From Streptomyces composti (GTDB lineage: Bacteria; Actinomycetota; Actinomycetes; Streptomycetales; Streptomycetaceae): DNA of 64,000 nt. The notes beneath the pieces are model-generated. The model was not told the origin of the DNA. It worked only from the letters and a program-made list of their open reading frames with translations, and did not search any database. Numbering within the stretch: position 1 is the stretch's first letter; every line of letters begins with the position of its first letter. Below are positions 29,754-37,212 of the stretch, piece after piece. The DNA lies in NCBI RefSeq assembly GCF_012034205.1, contig NZ_JAATEM010000001.1:124001-188000 (forward strand). The letters run 5' to 3'. Position numbers and translations under genes: made by a program.

Positions 29754-31247
29754 ATGACGGTGACACAGGACGGCTCCGGGTCCACGGACGACGTGGAGTA
29801 CGGGCCCGGCATCGACCCGGAGCGGCTCGCCGTCTGCCTCAGCGTCCTCGAGGAGCTGGACAAGCTCGAGATCGACCATCCGGACGCGATCAAGGTCCGC
29901 CGGGCCACCTCGCACATCTACCGCACGGTCAAACAGCGCCGCCGCCAGGAGCGCCGCGCCGCCAAGACCGCCCACGACCGGGCCGTCACCGAGGCCACCG
30001 CCACCGGCTCCGCCCAGCGCATCGACGACGAGACCGAGGGCCTGCTGCCGTCCTCCCGCGTCGAGCCCGGCAGGATCGCGGGCATACTCCAGCGCCCCCG
30101 CTCCTGCTACGTCTGCAAGACCCGCTACGTCGAGGTCGACTACTTCTACCACCAGCTCTGCCCGGCCTGCGCCGCCGAGAACCGGGCCCGCCGCGAGGCC
30201 CGCACCGACCTGGCGGGACGGCGCGCCCTGCTCACCGGCGGCCGCGCCAAGATCGGCATGTACATCGCGCTGCGGCTGCTGCGCGACGGCGCCCACACCA
30301 CGATCACCACCCGCTTCCCCAAGGACGCCATCCGCCGCTTCAAGGCCATGGACGACTCCCCGGAGTGGATCCACCGCCTCGAGGTCGTCGGCATCGACCT
30401 GCGCGACCCCGCGCAGGCGGTCGCGCTCGCCGAACGGGTCGCCGACCAGGGTCCGCTGGACATCCTGATCAACAACGCCACCCAGACCGTGCGCCGGCTG
30501 CCCTCCGCCTACGCCGCGCTCGTCGAGGGCGAGAGCGCGCCGCTGCCCGCCGGTGAGCTGCCCGCCCACCACGTCATCGGCGCCTTCAACTCCGGCGCGG
30601 TGGACGGCCTTGCCGCCCTGCCCCCGGGAGTGAGCGGCCTCGACGCCCAGCAGGTGGCCGACCTCGCCCTGGTCGCGGGCAACGCCAGCCTGGCCAAGCA
30701 CCAGGAGGGCACCGCGATCGACGCGGGCGGTCTGGTGCCCGACGTGGTGGACACCAACACCTGGGTGCAGACCATCGAGCAGATCTCCCCGGTGGAGCTG
30801 CTGGAGACCCAGCTGTGCAACTACACGGCGCCGTTCATCCTGATCAGCAAGCTGCGCCCGGCGCTGGCCGCCGCCGCGCGAAAGGCCCCCTCCAACCGCG
30901 CCTACGTCGTCAACGTCTCGGCGATGGAGGGCGTGTTCTCCCGCGGGTACAAGGGCGCCGGCCATCCGAACACCAATGCGGCCAAGGCCGCCATGAACAT
31001 GGTGACGCGGACCAGCGCCCAGGAGATGTTCGAGACCGACCGCATCCTGATGACCTCGGTCGACACCGGCTGGATCACCGACGAGCGGCCGCACTTCGAC
31101 AAGCTGCGCCTGGCCGAGGCCGGCTTTCACGCCCCGCTCGACCTGGTCGACGGCGCCGCCCGCGTCTACGACCCGATCGTGCGCGGCGAGGCGGGCGAGG
31201 ACCTGTACGGCGTCTTCCTCAAGGACTACAAGCCGGGCAAGTGGTGA
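29754..31247 (+). CDS. Short-chain dehydrogenase-like protein with N-terminal zinc ribbon
   Basis: 497 residues from ATG 29754. A helical, Arg/Lys-rich N-terminus (about 1-110) precedes a four-cysteine zinc-ribbon-like module: Cys118, Cys121 (CYVC) and Cys136, Cys139 (CPAC). An SDR Rossmann domain starts near residue 156. Its glycine motif is TGGRAKIG (161-168), with Lys where a classical SDR has Gly or Ala, and ILINNATQT matches the NNAG strand. Ser of VVNVSAMEG is present, but the catalytic Tyr of YxxxK is replaced: HPNTNAAKAA places Thr four residues before Lys. It may bind nucleotide without classical chemistry or use a different acid. The upstream WS/DGAT suggests a lipid link, which is inference. 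Confidence 0.85.
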   Translation: MTVTQDGSGSTDDVEYGPGIDPERLAVCLSVLEELDKLEIDHPDAIKVRRATSHIYRTVKQRRRQERRAAKTAHDRAVTEATATGSAQRIDDETEGLLPSSRVEPGRIAGILQRPRSCYVCKTRYVEVDYFYHQLCPACAAENRARREARTDLAGRRALLTGGRAKIGMYIALRLLRDGAHTTITTRFPKDAIRRFKAMDDSPEWIHRLEVVGIDLRDPAQAVALAERVADQGPLDILINNATQTVRRLPSAYAALVEGESAPLPAGELPAHHVIGAFNSGAVDGLAALPPGVSGLDAQQVADLALVAGNASLAKHQEGTAIDAGGLVPDVVDTNTWVQTIEQISPVELLETQLCNYTAPFILISKLRPALAAAARKAPSNRAYVVNVSAMEGVFSRGYKGAGHPNTNAAKAAMNMVTRTSAQEMFETDRILMTSVDTGWITDERPHFDKLRLAEAGFHAPLDLVDGAARVYDPIVRGEAGEDLYGVFLKDYKPGKW

Positions 31248-31776
31248 CACCGCGCAGCCGGCCGACGCCGCGCGCCGCCTGACGCCGGTTCCCGGCTGAG
31301 GCCGCCCCCCGGCTGACGCCGTTGTCCGGCTGTGCCGCTCCACTGCCGACACCGGTCCCCGGCGGACGCCCCTCGCCGTCCCGGGTCACGTGGACGCCCC
31401 GGGCCAGGCCGCCCGCTCGCACGCGCCGACCCCCGTGTCCTCCGATCGAGTGATGACGCTGAGGCGCATTCATCAGGCTATATGTGCATATATTGGTGCT
31501 TCGAATGCGATCCGAAGCATGATTGTTACCCAGGGTTTGCAGCCCCATCGAGCGGGGGTCCGCTCATTTGGTTAATCTGAACGGCGACGGACAGCACGCA
31601 GGGTTCGACCCACACCCACGGTCCGTCATGGGACAGCCGGTTCACAACGGCCTGCTCTCCTTCGAGTTGCCGGCGCCACCGCGTCCGAACGGCTATCGAC
31701 ATACAGCCCCCGCGGACGGTGGCGCAGCAGGACCGGCGTGACGTCCCGAGGGTGACCGACACATAAGGAGTGCGCG
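31248..31776. other. Long intergenic region with AT-richer patch
   Basis: No convincing gene. From 31257 to about 31370 there is a degenerate tandem pattern of CCGGCTGACGCCG-like units. From about 31455 to 31580 the base composition drops towards 50% GC, with ATATGTGCATATAT and an inverted GCTTCG/CGAAGC pair. This patch probably holds the promoter for the small gene at 31777, or it is a foreign remnant. Confidence 0.5.
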
Positions 31777-31950
31777 GTGACACCGGAGAAGAAGAATCGC
31801 GAGCAGCGCCCCAAGGAACGCCCCGAGCGCGCCGGCCGCAGGCCCGGGGAGATCGGCAGCCTGGACGTGTGGGCCCGCTCGGCCCCCATCCGGCTCGCGG
31901 GCTACGAGGACGACCTCGCCGAGCCCCACATCCTCCCCAGCGTCGACTGA
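31777..31950 (+). CDS. 57-residue protein of unknown function
   Basis: GTG 31777 has an excellent AAGGAG 6 bases upstream. The first 24 residues are strongly charged (Lys, Arg, Glu, Pro). Then comes a different, conserved-looking half: GEIGSLDVWARSAPIRLAGY followed by EDDLAEPHILPSVD and stop. There is no Cys, no signal peptide and no membrane helix. The split into a charged leader-like half and a distinct C-terminal half resembles a peptide precursor or a short regulatory ligand, but no modification enzyme is beside it. I do not recognise the family. A GNAT gene follows after 51 bases. Confidence 0.7.
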   Translation: MTPEKKNREQRPKERPERAGRRPGEIGSLDVWARSAPIRLAGYEDDLAEPHILPSVD

Positions 31951-32001
31951 TCCCTCACCCCTTCCGAGCTCCCGGCGCCCGCGCGTGCCAGACTCACGAC
32001 C

Positions 32002-32481
32002 ATGCTGATCAGGGAAGCCACCCCCGGCGACTGGCCGCGCATCTGGCCGTTCTGGCACCGCATCGTCGCCGCCGGCGAGACCTACACCTGGGACCCGGGC
32101 ACCTCCGAGGAGGCCGCCCGGGCCCTGTGGATGAGCCCGCCGAAACGGGTCTACGTCGTCGAGGACGACGGGGAGATCGTCGCTTCCGCCTATCTCACCC
32201 CCAACTACGGCGGCCCCGCCGCCCGCATCGCCAACGCCGGCTTCATGGTCGACCCCGACCGGTCGGGCCGCGGCTACGGCCGCGCCCTTGCCGAGCATCT
32301 GCTCGCCGAGGCCGCCGCGGCCGGCTACCGGGGCATGGTGTTCAACGCCGTCGTGGAGACCAACCCCGCCGTGAAGCTGTGGACCTCCCTCGGCTTCGAC
32401 ATCGTCGGCACGGTCCCCGAGGCGTTCGAGCACCCCCGGCACGGGCTGGTCGGGCTGCACATCATGTACCGGCGCCTGTGA
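32002..32481 (+). CDS. GNAT-family N-acetyltransferase
   Basis: 159 residues from ATG 32002. It is a single GNAT fold transferring acetyl from acetyl-CoA to an amine. It begins MLIREATPGDWPRIWPFWHR, and the acetyl-CoA pyrophosphate loop is VDPDRSGRGYGRALAEHLL (Q/RxxGxG/A type). It ends with the family strand GFDIVGTVPEAFEHPRHG. Similar proteins acylate amino acid analogues or antibiotics; the substrate is unknown. It might be co-transcribed with the small gene upstream. Confidence 0.92.
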   Translation: MLIREATPGDWPRIWPFWHRIVAAGETYTWDPGTSEEAARALWMSPPKRVYVVEDDGEIVASAYLTPNYGGPAARIANAGFMVDPDRSGRGYGRALAEHLLAEAAAAGYRGMVFNAVVETNPAVKLWTSLGFDIVGTVPEAFEHPRHGLVGLHIMYRRL

Positions 32482-32528
32482 AGCACCGGGTGAGGCCCGT
32501 GCGGGCCGGCGCCGGGTACGTGCGCGGT

Positions 32529-32544
32529 CCCGGGCCGTCCCGGG
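32529..32544. terminator. Short hairpin between convergent GNAT and VOC genes
   Basis: CCCGGG-CCGT-CCCGGG abuts the stop codon of the minus-strand gene. A second hairpin, GGCCC-GTGC-GGGCC, lies at 32494-32507. Together they could serve both directions. Confidence 0.4.
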
Positions 32545-32970
32545 TCAGGGGCGCACGTAGGGGCGGGTCATGATCTCCATGTTGTGGCCGTCCGGGTCGT
32601 CGAAGTAGGCGCCCCGGCCGCCGAAGAGGTCGTTGACCCGGCCGGGCTCGGTGTGCGCGGGGTCCGCGTAGTAGGTGACCCCGGCCGCCTCGAGCCTGGA
32701 GATCATCGTGTCGAACTGCTCCTCGGGCACCAGGAATGCGTAGTGCTGCGCCTGGACCGGCTCGTCGCGCTTCTCGTAGTAGTCCAGGGTCACGCCGTTG
32801 CCCAGGTCGACGGGGAGAAAGGGCCCGAACGGGGCACCCACCCGAAGGCCCAGGATCGAGGCGAGGAACTCGGCGGACCGCCGACGGTCCCGCGCGTAGA
32901 CGACGGTGTGGTTCAAGTGGGCCACGGTGGTGGGGAGGCCGGGCGGGGACGGGTGCTGTGCCTGTGACAT
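32545..32970 (-). CDS. VOC/glyoxalase-fold protein
   Basis: 141 residues from ATG 32970 (GGAGAAGGA upstream). Two beta-alpha-beta-beta-beta units are visible: LNHTVVYARDRRRSAEFLASILG opens the first, and QHYAFLVPEEQFD opens the second, ending GAYFDDPDGHNMEIMTRPY. Metal-ligand candidates are His in LNHTVV, His in AQHYAF and the Glu in NMEIMT. Members act as glyoxalases, dioxygenases or resistance proteins. The substrate is unknown, and there is no neighbour suggesting one. Confidence 0.9.
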   Translation of the reverse strand: MSQAQHPSPPGLPTTVAHLNHTVVYARDRRRSAEFLASILGLRVGAPFGPFLPVDLGNGVTLDYYEKRDEPVQAQHYAFLVPEEQFDTMISRLEAAGVTYYADPAHTEPGRVNDLFGGRGAYFDDPDGHNMEIMTRPYVRP

Positions 32971-33190
32971 GGCTGAATCCTTCTCCGGTGTGATCGTCGG
33001 GCGCCGCCCGCGGCGTGGCGCGGCGGCGGAAAGGGCGATGAACGCGGAGAGGGAAGGGCGGGGCGCGTCCCCGCCTCGGGCTCACGTCGAGGCCGGGACC
33101 GCTTTCCGTGCGAGGCCCGTCAGGGCCGACCCGGCAGTCACGGTCCCGACCCTAGTCCCGCCCCGACGATCACGGCAACACCGTGCTCCG

Positions 33191-34555
33191 TCACGGGGCG
33201 GCGGCTTCCGCACCCGTCAGCGGCGCGATGCGCGGCCACGGACGGCGGTCCTGGAGCTGCTGCGCCAGGTCCAGCAGCTCGCCCTCCGAGCCCGGGCGGC
33301 CCACCAGCTGCACGGAGCAGGGCGCACCGGAGGGCAGCGTGCCGAAGGGGACGGCCATCGCGGGCCAGCCGGTCAGGTTCCACGGCGGAGTCAGCGGCGA
33401 GTAGGCCGAGTTGGCCAGCACATTGCGCAGCCAGCCCCGACGGTGCCAGGGCGCGGCCCGCGGGGAGCGTCGGGCGAGAGCGGGGGTCAGCAGCACGTCG
33501 TACTCGCCGAAGAACGGCTCCAGCCGGCCGCGCAGCCGCTCCCGCGCGGCACCGCCGGCCACCCTGCGCTCGCAGCGGCGCCCTATCGCGGCGTGCACCC
33601 GGGTGCGGCGGGTGAGAAAACGGCGGTCCAGCCCCCGCGCGTCCACGGCCGCCCCGGCCGTCCAGTGGGCCAGCGCGGTCACGCCCAGGGACGCCGGGTA
33701 GGGCGGGTCGGCGCGCCGTACCTGGTGGCCCGCCTTCATCAGCACCTCCGCCGCCTCCCGCGCCGCCGCCGCGTACGGCCTGGAGACTGCGACCCCGGCC
33801 AGCGGGCTGCGCAGCGACACCGCTATCCGCCGGGCGGCGGGCTCCTCAGGCCGGGCCGGCTCCTGTCCGGCCAGGACCGTGAACATCAGCCGGGCGTCCT
33901 CGACCGTGGTGGCCAGCGGCCCGTTCTCCGACATGCCGAACCAGTCGCCCTCGCTGATCCCGGCAGGTATCACGCCCTGCCCCGGTTTGACGGTCACCAG
34001 ACCGCAGTTGGCGGCCGGTATCCGCAGCGAGCCCATGCCGTCGTTGCCGAGGGCGAGCGGCACCATCCCCGCGGCCACCGCGGCCGCGCTGCCGCCCGAG
34101 GACCCGCCCGCGCTGCGTCCGGGGTCCCACGGATTGCGGGCGGTGCCGTGCACGCCCTCCGTGGTGCCGAAGACACACAGCTCCGGCACATTGGTCAGAC
34201 CCACCACCACGGCGCCCGCCGCCCGCAGCCGGGCCACGGTCTCGTGGTCGCGCTCGGCGGGCGTGTCCGGGGTCGCGGCCGAGCCGTTGCGGACGCTCTC
34301 GCCGCGCACGGCGAGGTTGTCCTTGACCGCCACCGGCACGCCGGCCAGGGGCAGTTCGGTCAGGTCGCCGCGGGCGGCCACCTCGTCCGCCTCGGCGAGC
34401 GCCGCCTCGGCCCGGACCGTGCGGAACGCCCCGATGCGCCCGTCCAGCCGGTCGATCCGCGCGAGGTGCTCGGCGACCACCTCGCGCGGGGCGACCCGCT
34501 TCTCCCGTACGGCGGTGGCGATCTCGACGGCGGTGCGGCCGGCCCAACTGGTCAA
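33191..34555 (-). CDS. Amidase signature family hydrolase
   Basis: 454 residues if translation begins at TTG 34555, which has GAGGAG 6 bases upstream; an in-frame upstream ATG at 34642 lacks a site and would add unlike sequence. The catalytic triad of the family is visible: Lys in GVPVAVKDNLAVRG, the cis-Ser in GGSSGGSAAAVAAGM and the nucleophile Ser in GNDGMGSLRIPAANCG. The enzyme hydrolyses an amide bond in an unknown substrate. The C-terminal part (LTPPWNLTGWPAMAVPFG) is typical and complete. It is a single gene with a decayed region just upstream. Confidence 0.9.
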   Translation of the reverse strand: MTSWAGRTAVEIATAVREKRVAPREVVAEHLARIDRLDGRIGAFRTVRAEAALAEADEVAARGDLTELPLAGVPVAVKDNLAVRGESVRNGSAATPDTPAERDHETVARLRAAGAVVVGLTNVPELCVFGTTEGVHGTARNPWDPGRSAGGSSGGSAAAVAAGMVPLALGNDGMGSLRIPAANCGLVTVKPGQGVIPAGISEGDWFGMSENGPLATTVEDARLMFTVLAGQEPARPEEPAARRIAVSLRSPLAGVAVSRPYAAAAREAAEVLMKAGHQVRRADPPYPASLGVTALAHWTAGAAVDARGLDRRFLTRRTRVHAAIGRRCERRVAGGAARERLRGRLEPFFGEYDVLLTPALARRSPRAAPWHRRGWLRNVLANSAYSPLTPPWNLTGWPAMAVPFGTLPSGAPCSVQLVGRPGSEGELLDLAQQLQDRRPWPRIAPLTGAEAAAP

Positions 34556-34730
34556 CGTAGGCTCCTCGGAGGGCGATTGAGCAGGGCGAGCAGGGCTGGG
34601 TGCTGCACAGGGCGAACCGGGCGCACCCGTGCAGCGGGTCAACCGGACGTACTGGTGAGTACGCAGGGAGAACTCTGCCCCGGACCATGCCCTCGCGTCG
34701 AGACCCGGTCCGGACCGTGGCGGGCTGCGG

Positions 34731-35260
34731 TCAGGTCAAGTGCCGCTCGAAGTACACGATCCTCTCCGGGCACTTGCCGCCGTCGCGGTCGTAGAGGACG
34801 TCCAGCACGTACAGCGAGTCGCGCGGGATGTCGGCCACCGCCCTTCCCGCCCGGCCCCGCCGCCCGATCATTGATCATGGTCAGCCAGGTCGCCCCGCCC
34901 AGGCGCCCGGAGTACTTCGGGTTCGGCCACGCGTGCACCGGCGCACGGGGACGAACCACATGCCGCCCACGGAGGCGACCAGCCCGCCGCCCCACGCCCG
35001 CGCGAGCGGGACGGACACCGGGCAGTCGATCAAGATGGCGTTCGCGGCCCGGTACGTCGCCAGCCGCAGATGCGCCTGGTCGACAGGGGACGGGCGCCCG
35101 TACCTCAGCGCGTCCGCGGCCCCGATGACCGGGGTGCAGCCGGTATTGCAGCCGTGCGCCACCAGCAGCGCGGCGACTGTCGTGTGCAGGTCCTTCAGCC
35201 GGGCCGCACCCCCGTTGTGTTCTCCGTGGTCCTGCAAGAGGGCCGCCGGCCTCCGGGCCC
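34731..35260 (-). pseudogene. Tn3-family transposase (TnpA) fragment, frameshifted
   Basis: Read on the minus strand, about 35245 to 34757 gives pieces of the C-terminal half of a Tn3-family TnpA in at least three frames: LQDHGEHNGGAARLKDLHTT, HLRLATYRAANAILID and RAWGGGLVASVGGMWFV in one frame, NPKYSGRLGGATWLTMIND in the next, and PRDSLYVLDVLYDRDGGKCP in a third. At least two frameshifts and loss of both ends make it dead. After CPERIV the frame continues YFERHLT and stops at 34731, which reads like the C-terminus of an alpha/beta hydrolase rather than TnpA. I saw no terminal inverted repeats or resolvase. Confidence 0.75.
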
Positions 35261-35579
35261 GGCATGACTGGTCCCCCCTGTCGAACGGATGACCCGGGGG
35301 GCGGTGTCACCGGGCCCGGGGAGGCGCCGTTGGAGACGCTGATGAGAGGTCCGGCCACCGCCTGGCTGGCGCACTGCCCGGCCGCTTGCGGGCGGCAGGT
35401 CTGCATGACGTGGATGCGCGCATACGACGCCAACGCCCTGGCCGGCACCGCACGAACCCCGTTCGGGAGGACGGCTTGGACGACATCGACGACGTGGGCG
35501 TCTTCCTCGGCCTGGACGTCGGCAGGAGTGCCCGTCACGGGCACGGCCTCCCCCCGGCCGGCAAGAAGGTCTTCGACAA

Positions 35580-35886
35580 GCATCATCACGCCGGAGATGG
35601 TCAGCCCGTTCGCCTCGTAGGTCACCGCGTACCGGGTGCGGGCCGAGGTACGCGCCAGGACCCGGCCCAGGCGCAGGCGGACCCGGTGTGCTCGCGCGCC
35701 GTCAGGGCGGGCAGCGACACCGGGTCGGCCGGTGAGGGGGGCGGGGGAGGAGCGCGTGGCCGGCGCGGCGGGGGTGGCGGCCGCCGTGGTGCGTTCGGGG
35801 ACGGCCTCCTCCGTGCCGCCGGTGCAGCCGGCCGTCGGGGCCAGCAGCAGCGCGGCGCCGGCGCAGACCGGACCCCGGGTCCGCAT
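35580..35886 (-). pseudogene. Decayed alpha/beta hydrolase lipoprotein, N-terminal remnant
   Basis: ATG 35886 begins a lipoprotein-like signal (MRTRGPVCAGAALLLAPTAGC). The conserved pre-hydrolase text is split between frames: after PAPLT the frame changes to DPVSLPALTAREHTG, then returns to RLRLGRVLARTSARTRYAVT and YEANGLTISGVMM. This pattern of two compensating shifts fits a Streptomyces secreted prolyl-oligopeptidase-like hydrolase. After about 35580 similarity is lost. The stretch 35261-35579 stays open in one frame (VVDVVQAVLPNGVRAVPARA) but I cannot assign it. The missing C-terminus may survive at 34731-34760 beyond the transposase fragment. Confidence 0.6.
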
Positions 35887-35935
35887 GGTGCCCACTGTCC
35901 CGCCGGAGCGGCCGTCGGGCAGTTGGTGCGCGAGC

Positions 35936-36982
35936 TCAGGAATCGCGGGCCGGTCCGGTGCTGTCCCGTTCGATCAGACGGGGGACCGGGACCCGCACGG
36001 TGCGGTCGGAGCCGCCGTCCAGCAGGACGGTCAGCTCCCGGGCCGCGGTGCGGCCGAACTCCGCGCTGTCCCGGGACAGCGCGGACAGCCAGGGCTTGAC
36101 CAGGCGGCACAGCGCCGAGTCCTCCCAGGAGACCACCGACACGTCCTCGGGCACCGAGAAGCCGAGTTCCGCTGCGGTGGCGACGCCGGCGACGGCCATC
36201 ACGTCGTTGTCGTAGATCAGGGCGGTCGGGGGAGCGGCGGCGCCGAGGACGCGGCGGGTGACGGCGACGGCCGCCGCGTCCGAGTAGTCGGTGGTCACCG
36301 ACAGCACCTCGGTCAGTCCGCGCCGGTCCGCCTCGGCGCGCAGGGTGCGGATCCGCCGCTCGGTGTGGGCGAGCCCGGACATGCCCGCGATGTGCACGAT
36401 CCGGCGGTGCCCGAGCTGGTGAAGGCCGCCCACCACCGAGGCCATGGCGCCCGCGTCGTCCGCCCACACGGTCGACATGCCCGGGTGGCGTTCGTCCGGG
36501 GCGCCGCCGATCACCACGGCGGGCAGCCCGAGTTCGTCGAGCAGCTGCGGGCGGGGATCGTCGGTGCGCGGGTCGACGACCAGCACACCGTCCACCCGGT
36601 GCTCCGCCCACCAGCGCCGGTAGACGGCGCACTCGTCCTCGACGTCCTCCACCACTTGGAACAGCAGCCCGAGGTGACGCTCCGCCAGCACCTCCTGGAT
36701 GCCCGAGAGCAGCTGCAGGAAGAACGAGTCCACGCCGAGGGTGTGCGCGGGCCGCGCCAGCACGAAACCGACCGTCGCCGCGCCCTCCCCGGACAGGGCG
36801 CGCGCCGCTGTGCTGGGCCGCCAGCCCAGCTGCTCGGCGACCCGGCGGATCCGGTCCCGGGTCACCTCGGACACACCCGGCCTGCCGTTGAGCGCGAAGG
36901 ACACCGCGCTCTCGGAGACCCCGGCCCGCCGGGCGATGTCCTTCATCGTCGGCCGACGCGCGGCGGGCCGTCTGGCAGGCAT
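35936..36982 (-). CDS. LacI-family transcriptional regulator of the N-glycan/sugar locus
   Basis: 348 residues from ATG 36982 (GGGGAG 5 bases upstream). The helix-turn-helix TMKDIARRAGVSESAVSF occupies residues about 12-30, with hinge GWRPSTAARALSGE. The effector domain is a periplasmic-binding-protein fold (ATVGFVLARPAHTLGVDSFF; VDGVLVVDPR; PTALIYDNDVMAVAG). It is divergent to the ABC importer operon, with two near-palindromic LacI sites in between, so it most likely represses that operon and itself until a glycan-derived sugar binds. Confidence 0.95.
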   Translation of the reverse strand: MPARRPAARRPTMKDIARRAGVSESAVSFALNGRPGVSEVTRDRIRRVAEQLGWRPSTAARALSGEGAATVGFVLARPAHTLGVDSFFLQLLSGIQEVLAERHLGLLFQVVEDVEDECAVYRRWWAEHRVDGVLVVDPRTDDPRPQLLDELGLPAVVIGGAPDERHPGMSTVWADDAGAMASVVGGLHQLGHRRIVHIAGMSGLAHTERRIRTLRAEADRRGLTEVLSVTTDYSDAAAVAVTRRVLGAAAPPTALIYDNDVMAVAGVATAAELGFSVPEDVSVVSWEDSALCRLVKPWLSALSRDSAEFGRTAARELTVLLDGGSDRTVRVPVPRLIERDSTGPARDS

Positions 36983-37020
36983 GATCTCCCCTTTCCCGGG
37001 GCGAGCACCGGCGATGGTCA

Positions 37021-37058
37021 CTAATGCGCTTGAGTGCAGGAAGCCTAAAGCGCATTAG
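37021..37058. promoter_or_regulatory. Paired LacI-type operators (11-bp inverted repeat)
   Basis: CTAATGCGCTT (37021-37031) and AAGCGCATTAG (37048-37058) are an exact inverted repeat with a 16-base spacer. Each arm sits in a near-palindromic LacI site with central GCGC: CTAATGCGCTTGAG (37021-37034) and CTAAAGCGCATTAG (37045-37058). They lie 39-76 bases upstream of the lacI-type start. Confidence 0.75.
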
Positions 37059-37098
37059 CCGAAACGGTCAATGTCCTCCGCGGGCAGCCTGTGACCTG

Positions 37099-37126
37099 CA
37101 CTAATGCTGGGCAGAAAACTTTAGTG
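37099..37126. promoter_or_regulatory. Second inverted repeat near the ABC operon promoter
   Basis: CACTAA (37099-37104) and TTAGTG (37121-37126) are separated by 16 bases, the same spacer as the stronger repeat 73 bases away. It may be an auxiliary operator for the importer operon. Confidence 0.4.
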
Positions 37127-37212
37127 GCGGCGAATCCATTGACTTTCCCGCAATGCCCTCGGCATGGTCTGCGGCATCCCACCGTTCCCGCTGCCCAGGG
37201 AGACGTGTCACC

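Noticed and set aside
34881..35237. Intact 118-residue gene
   Set aside because: Its translation is the middle of a Tn3-family transposase whose neighbours continue in other frames, so it is a fragment, not a gene.
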